Positions 18,852 through 26,411 of a stretch of 64,000 bases of DNA are shown here, piece after piece. How positions within the stretch are numbered: position 1 is the stretch's first letter; each line of letters starts with the position of its first letter. The position numbers and the translations under genes were made by a program. The stretch comes from Saccharibacillus sacchari DSM 19268 (GTDB taxonomy: Bacteria; Bacillota; Bacilli; Paenibacillales; Paenibacillaceae). The DNA is taken from contig NZ_KK073875.1 in the NCBI RefSeq assembly GCF_000585395.1, forward strand, positions 3,633,307 to 3,697,306, written 5' to 3'. The notes under the pieces are model-generated. The model made no database searches. It saw only the letters and a list, made by a program, of their open reading frames with translations, and was not told the origin of the DNA.

Positions 18852-20126
18852 ATGGAGCATCGGAATGACCAATCGGGCGCCGGAAATCGCCGTTCAAAAG
18901 GAGGCAGCCGTTTCGGGTATTTTCTGTCCAGCCTGGTCGGACTCGTCGTCGGCGCTTTGCTCGTGGCGTTGATTCTGCCGCGAGTCGGATGGATGGACGG
19001 CGGCGGTTCGTCGGCCGCTTCCCAGCAGCCGCAAGCCGTTCAGGAACAGGCGGAGAGCGACACGGTCGGAACGGCGGGAGCGCCGAACGAAGAAACTGCC
19101 GATCCGGCTTCGTTGACGCTTGCCGAAGGCGCTGACGTGCCCGCGGTCGTGGAACGCGTCGGCGATGCCGTGGTAGGCATCACCAATATCCAAAGCCGGC
19201 AGCAAAACGGACTGTTCGGCATTCCGCAAAGCACCGAAGACGTTCCGGCAGGCACGGGATCGGGCGTGATCTATAAAAAAGAAGGAGACTTGGCTTATAT
19301 CGTGACCAATAATCATGTGGTCGCCGGCGCCAATCAACTCGAAATCACGTTGGCCGACGGCACGAACGTGCAAGGCAAACTGGTCGGAACCGATATTTGG
19401 ACCGATCTGGCCGTCGTAACGATGGAGGCTTCCGCAGCGGACACCGTGATCGAATTCGGGGATTCGTCTGCGCTCAAAGCCGGTCAACCGGTCATCGCGA
19501 TCGGCAATCCGTTGGGACTTGAATTTGCCGGATCGGTCACGACCGGCGTCATTTCCGGGTTGGAGCGGATCGTTCCGGTCGACGTGAACGGAGACCAGCA
19601 GCCGGATTTCCAATCCGAAGCCATTCAGACGGACGCGGCGATCAATCCAGGCAACAGCGGCGGCGCGCTGCTCGATGCGACCGGCAAGTTGATCGGCATC
19701 AATTCGATGAAGATCAGCACCGAGACGGTCGAAGGCATCGGATTGGCGATTCCGATCGATTACGCGATTCCGATCATCGAGCAGTTGGAGGCCAACGGCG
19801 AAGTCCATCGCGCGACGATGGGGGCGACGCTTGCCGATCTGGCTTCGATCCGTTCCGCGTACCGCGCCGAGCTGGGATTGCCGCAAAATCTCGAATCGGG
19901 CGTTATCGTGGATCGCGTATTGGACAACTCCGCAGCGTCGCGCGGAGGCCTGCGATCGCTTGACGTCATCACCGCCGCCGACGGGCAGCCGATCGAAAGC
20001 ACTCAGCAGCTCAGACAGTATCTCTTTACCGAAAAACAGGTCGGAGACGATCTGCGATTGACGATCTACCGCGACGGAAGCGAGACGGAACTGACCTTGT
20101 CGTTGACCGACAATCTGCAAATTTAA
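18852..20126 (+). CDS. htrA: HtrA/DegP-type serine protease with PDZ domain
   Basis: This 424-residue membrane-anchored S1C protease has a cytoplasmic N-terminus of about 22 residues, one transmembrane helix (about 24-43), and an acidic linker. The trypsin-like domain has a triad of His155 (NNHVV), Asp185 (TDLAVV) and Ser269 (NPGNSGGAL). A C-terminal PDZ domain (about 325-415) follows. It would degrade or refold damaged secreted proteins at the outer face of the membrane. ATG 18852 is chosen over GTG 18843 because AGAAAGGG lies just before it. The downstream CBS gene has its own leader. Confidence 0.93.
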   Translation: MEHRNDQSGAGNRRSKGGSRFGYFLSSLVGLVVGALLVALILPRVGWMDGGGSSAASQQPQAVQEQAESDTVGTAGAPNEETADPASLTLAEGADVPAVVERVGDAVVGITNIQSRQQNGLFGIPQSTEDVPAGTGSGVIYKKEGDLAYIVTNNHVVAGANQLEITLADGTNVQGKLVGTDIWTDLAVVTMEASAADTVIEFGDSSALKAGQPVIAIGNPLGLEFAGSVTTGVISGLERIVPVDVNGDQQPDFQSEAIQTDAAINPGNSGGALLDATGKLIGINSMKISTETVEGIGLAIPIDYAIPIIEQLEANGEVHRATMGATLADLASIRSAYRAELGLPQNLESGVIVDRVLDNSAASRGGLRSLDVITAADGQPIESTQQLRQYLFTEKQVGDDLRLTIYRDGSETELTLSLTDNLQI

Positions 20127-20135
20127 GCGAGTCCG

Positions 20136-20162
20136 GGAGGGGAGACCTTCCCAGTGTTTTTT
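20136..20162 (+). terminator. probable rho-independent terminator of htrA
   Basis: GGGAGG pairs with CCTTCCC with one bulge, and AGTG then a T6 run follows. The stem is short, so confidence is moderate. Confidence 0.55.
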
Positions 20163-20175
20163 GTGTGACATATTT

Positions 20176-20190
20176 ATGAGAGCGTTTACA
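20176..20190 (+). promoter_or_regulatory. cre-like site upstream of the CBS gene
   Basis: ATGAGAGCGTTTACA matches the Bacillus catabolite-responsive element WTGNAANCGNWNNCW at all fixed positions but one. It lies 69 bases before the CBS gene. CcpA control is inference. Confidence 0.35.
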
Positions 20191-20258
20191 CTTCGGGCGG
20201 TTAGCAGTAAAATAAAGGTATCCAGCATTCATCTTCACGACAGAAAGAGGGAGAAAAG

Positions 20259-20738
20259 ATGAAGGTACGCGACTTTATGATCAAGGATGTTCTTACGGTG
20301 AATCAGAATGCTCCGCTGTCCGAAGTGCTGCAACTGTTCGTAGCCAAACGGATCAACGGCGCGCCTGTAGTGGACGCGGACGGGAAACTCGCGGGCATGG
20401 TCAGCGACGGAGATATTTTGCGTTACATCAATCCTACTAGGCAGACGGTCTATGACATGTTCAGCTATGTATTCGTCAGCCCGCCAGAAGAGTTGGCCGA
20501 AGCTCTGGCGTACAAGGTGGAGACGCCGGCGAAGAAGATCATGAAGAAGAGCGTGCAGTCCGTTTCTCCCGAACAGGATCTGGAGGAAGCGCTTCGCATT
20601 TTGGCGAAGCATCATTTCAAGAAATTGCCTGTCGTCAATGAGAAAAAAGAAGTGGTCGGCGTGATCAGTCGGGGAGACTTGCTCAAGCAAATTGCCGGGC
20701 GCTTGAACGAACTCAATGCGAATACGGTTAGCCGTTAA
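20259..20738 (+). CDS. CBS-domain protein (two CBS repeats)
   Basis: The 159-residue protein consists of two CBS motifs (about 1-60 and 90-150) with typical sequences MVSDGDILRYI and GVISRGDLLKQI. A CBS pair forms a Bateman module that binds adenine nucleotides. Stand-alone proteins of this kind act as energy or redox sensors for partner enzymes. There is no catalytic domain. The ribosome site AAAGAGGGAGAAAAG precedes the ATG. It is followed by a strong terminator, so it appears monocistronic. Confidence 0.88.
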   Translation: MKVRDFMIKDVLTVNQNAPLSEVLQLFVAKRINGAPVVDADGKLAGMVSDGDILRYINPTRQTVYDMFSYVFVSPPEELAEALAYKVETPAKKIMKKSVQSVSPEQDLEEALRILAKHHFKKLPVVNEKKEVVGVISRGDLLKQIAGRLNELNANTVSR

Positions 20739-20757
20739 ACTCAATTCGTTCCTTATG

Positions 20758-20804
20758 CCCGTTTCGGTCTGCCCAATCAGGGCGAAAGGCCGAAACGGGT
20801 TTTT
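20758..20804 (+). terminator. rho-independent terminator of the CBS gene
   Basis: CCCGTTTCGG pairs perfectly with CCGAAACGGG around a loop with an internal GCCC/GGGC stem, followed by TTTTT. Confidence 0.88.
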
Positions 20805-20808
20805 AGTG

Positions 20809-20847
20809 TTTACACGAATTTTACACAGGTTTGACGCTTGCTTGGTA
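20809..20847 (+). promoter_or_regulatory. Pho-box-like direct repeat array before the EAL gene
   Basis: TTTACA at 20809, TTTACA at 20820, TTGACG at 20831 and TTGGTA at 20842 are spaced by exactly 11 bases. The first two copies equal the PhoP box found before pstS (TTTACA-N5-TTTACA). PhoP binding here is inference from this match. Confidence 0.5.
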
Positions 20848-20926
20848 TCCAAGTGGTACGATAGGCGCATAGAGATGCTCGAATTCCGACTTCAGTCTCG
20901 ATTCCTAAAATATAAGGTGAACGAAC

Positions 20927-21859
20927 ATGAAACTTCCGCTATTAATGCCTGGAATGGCCGCGGCTTGGGGAGATCTTTTGGAAAGCATTCATTCCTCGGC
21001 CCGGTCGTATGGAAGATCCAGGGAGCTGCACCGGATTGTTCAGGGCCGGAAGCTGTCCACGTTTTTCCAGCCTATTCTGAACTTGCAGAGCGGAGAATGC
21101 CTCGGTTACGAAGTGTTGAACCGTCCGCCAGTCTCCGATAGTTTTCCGAATACGGAGATGTTCTACGATTACATCGGACAAACAAACCGGGTATTCGCTT
21201 TTGAACGTTACTGTCGCGAAACTTCGTTTGAACGCTTCGAAGCCGCGAGAATACGCGCTCAAGCGCCGAACGATATCTCGGGGCATGTCGTATTCATCAA
21301 CGTGCATCCTCTCGTGCTGACCGATTCGGCTTATCGCAGCGGAGAAACCGCGCGATTGCTGAAAAGGTACGGCCTGCCGCCGGAACGCGTAGTTTTCGAA
21401 TTAACGGAAAAGCAAGCGGTGACGGATTATGCGGAATTTGAACGCGTGCTCTCGCATTATCGTGCTCAAGGCTTCCGAATCGCTGTAGACGATGCCGGAT
21501 CCGGTTATAGCAGCTTGAAAACCATCGTGAATTTGAAACCGGAGTTCATCAAGCTCGATAAATCCTTGATTCGGGATTTGCATGAACATGAAGACCGGCG
21601 ACGCATGGTGAAATTGTTTCAAGAGTTCGCGCAAGGATCCGGAACCTCGATTATTGCCGAAGGGATCGAAAGCCGTGTCGAAGCCGAATTTTTACGCGCG
21701 GAAGGGATTGAGTACGGACAAGGTTATGCGCTCGGTCGCCCCGATCCTGAGCTGAAGCCGGCTCTTTTTCCGGAAGAAGACCGGGAAATCATTTGGACGG
21801 ACCCGGGTAAAAAGCAAGTTGCTAAAGCGGATATCAAGCCTAGAGGCCGCTTCGCCTGA
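20927..21859 (+). CDS. EAL-domain protein (putative c-di-GMP phosphodiesterase or receptor)
   Basis: This 310-residue soluble protein has a short N-terminal extension and one EAL domain (about 45-285). The signature is EVL instead of EAL (GYEVLNRPP). Other catalytic positions are kept: Asn in FINVHP, Glu in ELTEKQ, both Asp in DDAGSGYSSL, Lys in FIKLDKS, Glu in EGIE and Gln in GQGYALGRP. Activity is therefore possible because the first Glu remains. Its 3' neighbour, 52 bases downstream, is a GGDEF-like gene, suggesting a joint c-di-GMP module. A Pho-box-like array lies upstream. Confidence 0.88.
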   Translation: MKLPLLMPGMAAAWGDLLESIHSSARSYGRSRELHRIVQGRKLSTFFQPILNLQSGECLGYEVLNRPPVSDSFPNTEMFYDYIGQTNRVFAFERYCRETSFERFEAARIRAQAPNDISGHVVFINVHPLVLTDSAYRSGETARLLKRYGLPPERVVFELTEKQAVTDYAEFERVLSHYRAQGFRIAVDDAGSGYSSLKTIVNLKPEFIKLDKSLIRDLHEHEDRRRMVKLFQEFAQGSGTSIIAEGIESRVEAEFLRAEGIEYGQGYALGRPDPELKPALFPEEDREIIWTDPGKKQVAKADIKPRGRFA

Positions 21860-21911
21860 AGCTGCTTTTGGGTCGTTTTGCTGAATAAAGAAAAGAGAGG
21901 GGACGCAGCGG

Positions 21912-22874
21912 TTGCTTACAAAAATCGGAGAGATTGCGGAGGCGATTCCGATCGTCGACGCACGCACCAAGTGCGAAGCGGTAGATGACTTGTTCAAACA
22001 AAACCCGAAGCTCGAAGGATTGGCGATCGCCTGCGACGACGGGACGACGGCGTTGATGATGCGAGTCCAGTTCTATCAGCAAATCGGTACAAGATACGGT
22101 TTTACGCTATTCATGAACCGGCCGGTCGGCGTCATGTCGAACTCTCGGCCGCTCCTGGTGGACGAAGCCGAGTTGATTACGGACGTAAGTATCCAAGCCA
22201 TGAACCGGCCGGAGCAAGAGCTGTATGATCTGGTGCTCGTCAGCGGCGGAGGCGGCTTGCGCGGAGCGGTGAGCGTACGGCATCTGCTGTTGTCCGTCGC
22301 CGATGTGCGCACTCAAATCGCCACCTTCATGAATCCTTTGACCGGACTGCCCGGCAACCGAATCATCGAAGATCGCCTGAACCAGACGCTCGGCTTGGAA
22401 AAGTTCAGCGTGCTCTACATTGATCTCGATCAATTCAAATCCTATAACGACGGGTACGGCTTCAAGCAAGGAGATCTGCTGCTTCAAGCCACGGCAAACA
22501 TCCTGAGCGATATCTTCGGTCAACAGGACGGCTTCTTCGGCCATATCGGCGGCGACGACTACGTGGCAATCCTGCATAACCACGACTACGAAGAATCATG
22601 CAGCCGCGCCGTCGACGAGTTCGAGAAGTTGAAACGCGACTTCTATCGCAGCGAAGACCTGATGCGCGGTTCCGTAACCGGCGAAAACCGCTTCGGCAGC
22701 CGCGGCCTTATCCCTCTCGTCTCGCTCTCCATCGCGGTCGTCACCAACCGAAGCCGCCATTACGACACCATCGACGAAGTCGTCGAAGAATCCGCCCGCA
22801 TCAAAAAACGCTGCAAATCCGTCCAAGGCAGCATCGTTTTCGCCGACGGCCAAACCGCGCAAGTAGGCTCGTGA
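21912..22874 (+). CDS. GGDEF-like domain protein with GGDDY motif
   Basis: The 320-residue protein starts at TTG (AGAGAGGGG upstream). The N-terminal half (about 1-135) has the pattern of a CBS-like or related sensory module. The C-terminal half is a GGDEF domain whose signature reads GGDDY, with IDLDQFKSYND for the metal and substrate loop. Asp in place of Glu and Tyr in place of Phe make cyclase activity uncertain; it may be a weak enzyme or a GTP or c-di-GMP sensor. It follows the EAL gene in the same orientation and probably the same transcript. Confidence 0.82.
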   Translation: MLTKIGEIAEAIPIVDARTKCEAVDDLFKQNPKLEGLAIACDDGTTALMMRVQFYQQIGTRYGFTLFMNRPVGVMSNSRPLLVDEAELITDVSIQAMNRPEQELYDLVLVSGGGGLRGAVSVRHLLLSVADVRTQIATFMNPLTGLPGNRIIEDRLNQTLGLEKFSVLYIDLDQFKSYNDGYGFKQGDLLLQATANILSDIFGQQDGFFGHIGGDDYVAILHNHDYEESCSRAVDEFEKLKRDFYRSEDLMRGSVTGENRFGSRGLIPLVSLSIAVVTNRSRHYDTIDEVVEESARIKKRCKSVQGSIVFADGQTAQVGS

Positions 22875-22894
22875 AAGCTTCGTGGTTTCCCCTG

Positions 22895-22925
22895 CCGCCC
22901 GATTTAATCATCGAGCGGTTTTTTT
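22895..22925 (+). terminator. probable rho-independent terminator
   Basis: CCGC-CCGAT pairs with ATCG-A-GCGG and T7 follows, 20 bases after the GGDEF-like gene. Confidence 0.65.
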
Positions 22926-23161
22926 GTCGTTCTATCGTTTTCTTTCGAATTTCTTTCGTTTTTCAACCTGCGTTCATTAAGAAGCCGCATGTACGATAAA
23001 AAGGCAAAAAGCGAATGTCTCCTTGCCGAAGTGACTTGATTCTGTGCGTGCGGATTGCGCTTCCTGGCGTCAAAAGGCATAATCGAACAGGAAGGTTTGG
23101 ACGTTTGAGGGAATCATACATAGATCAAGCAAGCGGGATCGCGTGGAAGAAAGGAGCCGTC

Positions 23162-23863
23162 ATGACGTATCGGATATTGGTCGTAGAAGATGACAAAGAG
23201 ATTTTGGAGGGGATATGCATCTACCTGCGGACGCAGGGATATGAAGTGTTGCAGGCAACCGACGGAGTAGAAGGGCTGGAGCAGCTTGAACGGGAAGAGG
23301 TCCATCTGGCCGTCGTGGACGTCATGATGCCGCGGATGGACGGAATCGCGATGACGATGCGCTTGCGGGAGAAGTACGATTTTCCGGTCATTTTCCTAAG
23401 TGCCAAGTCCGAAGAAATCGATAAGATCGCAGGGCTGAACATCGGCGGGGACGATTATGTCGCCAAGCCGTTTGCCCCGATGGAATTGCTGGCCCGGGTG
23501 AATTCGCAGCTGCGGCGGTATTCGAGATACTTGTCCGTGCTGTCGGCGCAAGAAGCGAAAGCGGGTCGTTACATGGTCGGCGGGTTGGAGCTGGATGAAG
23601 AGACCGTTACGGTTTGCGTGGACGACGTGCCGATCCGCCTTACGCCGTTGGAGTTCAAAATATTAAATCTGCTCATTCGGCATCCCGGTCGCGTTTTCCC
23701 GGCGGAAGAGATTTACGAACGGGTATGGAATGACCGCGCCGTCTCGACCGAGACGATCATGGTCCATATCCGCAATATCCGCGAGAAGATCGAGATCAAT
23801 CCCAAAAATCCGAAGTACCTGAAAGTCGTATGGGGGGTTGGCTATAAACTTGAAAAACAATAA
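23162..23863 (+). CDS. OmpR/PhoB-family response regulator
   Basis: The 233-residue regulator has a receiver domain (about 1-115, phosphoacceptor Asp in AVVDVMMPRMDG, switch Lys in VAKPF) and an OmpR-type winged helix (about 135-232, with LTPLEFKILNLLIRHPGRVF). The start at 23162 has AAAGGAG just upstream; the longer frame from 23015 is unlikely. Its 3' end overlaps the kinase gene that follows by 14 bases, so they form one two-component system. The stimulus is unknown. Confidence 0.93.
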   Translation: MTYRILVVEDDKEILEGICIYLRTQGYEVLQATDGVEGLEQLEREEVHLAVVDVMMPRMDGIAMTMRLREKYDFPVIFLSAKSEEIDKIAGLNIGGDDYVAKPFAPMELLARVNSQLRRYSRYLSVLSAQEAKAGRYMVGGLELDEETVTVCVDDVPIRLTPLEFKILNLLIRHPGRVFPAEEIYERVWNDRAVSTETIMVHIRNIREKIEINPKNPKYLKVVWGVGYKLEKQ

Positions 23864-26147
23864 AGCACCGCTGTCCGAGGAGCTGGAAGCCGAAAGAAAA
23901 GCGGCTGATCCGGCTAAAAAAACAAAATCGAAAATCAAAATGAAATTCCCGCCGATTCATCCTTGGTTCATTCGAGCGGTTTTGCTGGGCATTGTCGCTG
24001 CGTTCGTGATCATGCAATATCCGTCCATGCAGTACCGGGCAGCGGATTGGACGCGGCAAGAAACGTCCGACATTTCGCTGAACCTGAACGAACCGAGAGA
24101 CTGGATCGAATATATGCAAAAAGCCAACTATGTCCTGCCGTTTACGCTCGCGCAGCAAAATTGGCGAAAAGACCAAGCAGTCGGCGTCGTGCCCGCCGAT
24201 ATTCTGCTGCCGGGCGGTTGGAATGCTTACAATTCCTATCCTTCGGGAGCGCCGATCCCGGAAAGTTTCAAAAACCGGTTCGATGCGTTAGTCATGAGTT
24301 GGCAGTCCAAAATGATGGGCGGAGGCACCGCTTTATCGGATATGCAGTACATGGTAAAACATGAGGGAACCGGACAGCGGCTGATCAACGGCTCCGATTG
24401 GTTAGGTTTATTGGATACCGTTTACAATGAGGAATTGAAAACGAAGCTGTCCGAAGATTACGCGTTTTATGCCCTGATCCGGTTCGACTGGAACGGGTCG
24501 ATGAGCATCCCGATTTGGTATGGACTGCCGGACAGTTGGAAAGACCGCATGACGGTGAATCAACTGAACCGCCAAGATTTCGTATCGGGACTTGGAAGGG
24601 TCGAACCCTCGATGCAGGAGCTTTCCGCGATCGAACCGTACATCAAGCGGATTGAAGCGCCGTCCGAATTCACGATGGTTTATGCGCTGCCGCGCGGTTC
24701 CCATTCTTCTTTATCGAGCCTCGAACCTTATTATGGCTATGCGATGGAAGAATCAGGCTTTAAACAGATAGCGCTTTTGGCGCTCGGCTGCGCGGTTTTG
24801 ATCGGTTTGCTGCCTTTGGAAAGGAAGTCGCGCGCTCCGCGCTTGCCTTTGGAATTTTGGCTGTTCGGAGCCGTGCTTCCTATCCTTTTCTATATCGAAT
24901 TCGCCAGATATTCTTATGTTGTCGCAGAAGCTTTTCGGTCGGGAGAAAGCGTCGTTCCGATCACGCTGGCGATCTGCGTATGGATGTGGACTTTGATTTT
25001 CTGGTGCGGCTCGGCTTGGTTCTTGATGATGGCTTTTCGTCGGGGATTCGGATCGTCGTTAGCGGAAGGAAGCCTGGCGGTGCGCGCTTTTAACGGGCTG
25101 CATACGTTCGATCCGTCCAGCCGGAGCGATCGCTCTTTGATCAAGCTGACGGCCGCGCATTTCTTGATTTTGGCGGCGATCGTATCGTCGGCGGTATGGA
25201 TATGGTTTTACGCACTGATTCCTTTGGCTGTGTATTTGCTGGTTCTGCTTTATTTATTCAAAAAGCAAAAAGATCGGCTGCGTCAGGATTATGCGCGTCT
25301 TTTCGATTCCGTCCGCCTGATGGCTCAAGGCAATCTGGGCATCGAAATCGACGGTCGCATGGGAATGTTCGATCCGCTGAAGCAAGAATTGCAAAAAGTT
25401 CGCGAAGGCTTCAAACGCGCCGTGGACGAGGAAACGAAAAGTCAGAAAATGAAAAGCGAACTGGTGACCAACGTTTCGCATGATCTGAAGACACCGGTGA
25501 CGGCCATTCTCACTTATGTGAATTTGCTCCAGCAAGCGGATCTTCCGGAAGAAGATCGCAAGGCTTATATCGAGGTATTAAGCGGCAAGTCCCAAAGGTT
25601 GAGCCGGCTGATCGAAGATTTATTCGAATATACCCGCGCATCCAGCGGCAACACGGAAATCGCGCCCGTCAGCGTCGATTTGGCGGAACTGCTGAAGCAG
25701 GCGCGCATCGAATTGGAAGACCCATTAACGGAAGCAGGCGTGCAATTGCGCTTGCGCCTGCCGGAACACAAAGTAATTGTACCGTTGGACAGCGAAAAGA
25801 CATTCCGTGTATTCGAGAATCTGTACCTGAACATCGCCAAATATGCAGCACCGGGATCCCGCGCCCATATCGAGTTGACGGAGCTGGAGCATGAAGTCGT
25901 CGTTTCGTTCAAAAACGTGTCCGCCGCCGAACTGGATTTCAAAGCCGACGAGATCACGGAACGCTTCGTCCGAGGCGATCGCTCCCGTCATACGGAAGGT
26001 TCGGGGCTGGGCCTCGCGATCGTAAAAAGTCTGGTCGAACTGCAAGGCGGAACATTCGATCTTCAGCTTGACGGCGACTTGTTCAAAGCGGTCATTCGCT
26101 GGCCGATGCCGAAGCGCTCTTTGGAGACAAACGATGTTTCCGATTAA
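23850..26147 (+). CDS. sensor histidine kinase with large extracytoplasmic region and multi-helix membrane domain
   Basis: The product has 765 residues. A positively charged cytoplasmic N-terminus leads to a membrane helix (about 40-57), an extracytoplasmic region of about 240 residues, then at least four more membrane helices (about 300-460). The kinase core follows, with H-box NVSHDLKTPVTAI, an N-box in ENLYLNIAKYA and G-box GSGLGLAIVKSL. TTG 23850, 12 bases after GGGGGG, is the likely start; TTG 23838 abuts the G-run. Overlap with the response regulator implies coupled translation. The multi-helix module is unusual for a classical two-helix kinase. Confidence 0.88.
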   Translation: MKNNKAPLSEELEAERKAADPAKKTKSKIKMKFPPIHPWFIRAVLLGIVAAFVIMQYPSMQYRAADWTRQETSDISLNLNEPRDWIEYMQKANYVLPFTLAQQNWRKDQAVGVVPADILLPGGWNAYNSYPSGAPIPESFKNRFDALVMSWQSKMMGGGTALSDMQYMVKHEGTGQRLINGSDWLGLLDTVYNEELKTKLSEDYAFYALIRFDWNGSMSIPIWYGLPDSWKDRMTVNQLNRQDFVSGLGRVEPSMQELSAIEPYIKRIEAPSEFTMVYALPRGSHSSLSSLEPYYGYAMEESGFKQIALLALGCAVLIGLLPLERKSRAPRLPLEFWLFGAVLPILFYIEFARYSYVVAEAFRSGESVVPITLAICVWMWTLIFWCGSAWFLMMAFRRGFGSSLAEGSLAVRAFNGLHTFDPSSRSDRSLIKLTAAHFLILAAIVSSAVWIWFYALIPLAVYLLVLLYLFKKQKDRLRQDYARLFDSVRLMAQGNLGIEIDGRMGMFDPLKQELQKVREGFKRAVDEETKSQKMKSELVTNVSHDLKTPVTAILTYVNLLQQADLPEEDRKAYIEVLSGKSQRLSRLIEDLFEYTRASSGNTEIAPVSVDLAELLKQARIELEDPLTEAGVQLRLRLPEHKVIVPLDSEKTFRVFENLYLNIAKYAAPGSRAHIELTELEHEVVVSFKNVSAAELDFKADEITERFVRGDRSRHTEGSGLGLAIVKSLVELQGGTFDLQLDGDLFKAVIRWPMPKRSLETNDVSD

Positions 26148-26160
26148 TTCCCAATTGAAA

Positions 26161-26395
26161 AAACGCCCTTAAACAGGGCGTCGACGTGTCGAGAAAGTCC
26201 AGTGTGCCTGGAAGCGAGAAGACGGAGAGAGAAATTCAGTGAAAAACGCCTTTGAACTCGGAAAATTCCTTATTTAAATCTAATTCAACTTTCCGAGTGA
26301 GACAGCGTTTTGAACGAATTTCTCTCGCAGTCTTCTCGCTTCCCGCGCTAACGTAACTTTCTCGACAACCTGACGCCCTTGACAGGGCGTTTTTT
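26161..26395. repeat. large palindromic intergenic element, copy A
   Basis: Nested perfect arms include GTCGAGAAAGT (26188) with ACTTTCTCGAC (26356), GGAAGCGAGAAGAC (26210) with GTCTTCTCGCTTCC (26330), GAGAGAAATTC (26227) with GAATTTCTCTC (26316), AAAACGC (26243) with GCGTTTT (26305), and ACTCGGAAA (26256) with TTTCCGAGT (26290). CTTTGAA and TGAGACA form an unpaired internal loop shared with copies B and C. Each end carries its own CGCCCT-N-AGGGCG hairpin with a T6 tract pointing outward, so it also terminates both convergent flanking genes. It fills the gap between the histidine kinase and the LysR gene. Confidence 0.8.
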
Positions 26396-26411
26396 CGTTC
26401 AAACAAACAGC

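Noticed and set aside
20831-20862. Sigma-A promoter TTGACG / TACGAT before the EAL gene
   Set aside because: The spacer of 20 bases is too long for confidence, though activator-assisted initiation remains possible.
26161-26395. Retron, CRISPR or group II intron reading of the large palindrome
   Set aside because: No reverse transcriptase, cas gene or repeat-spacer pattern is present in the window.
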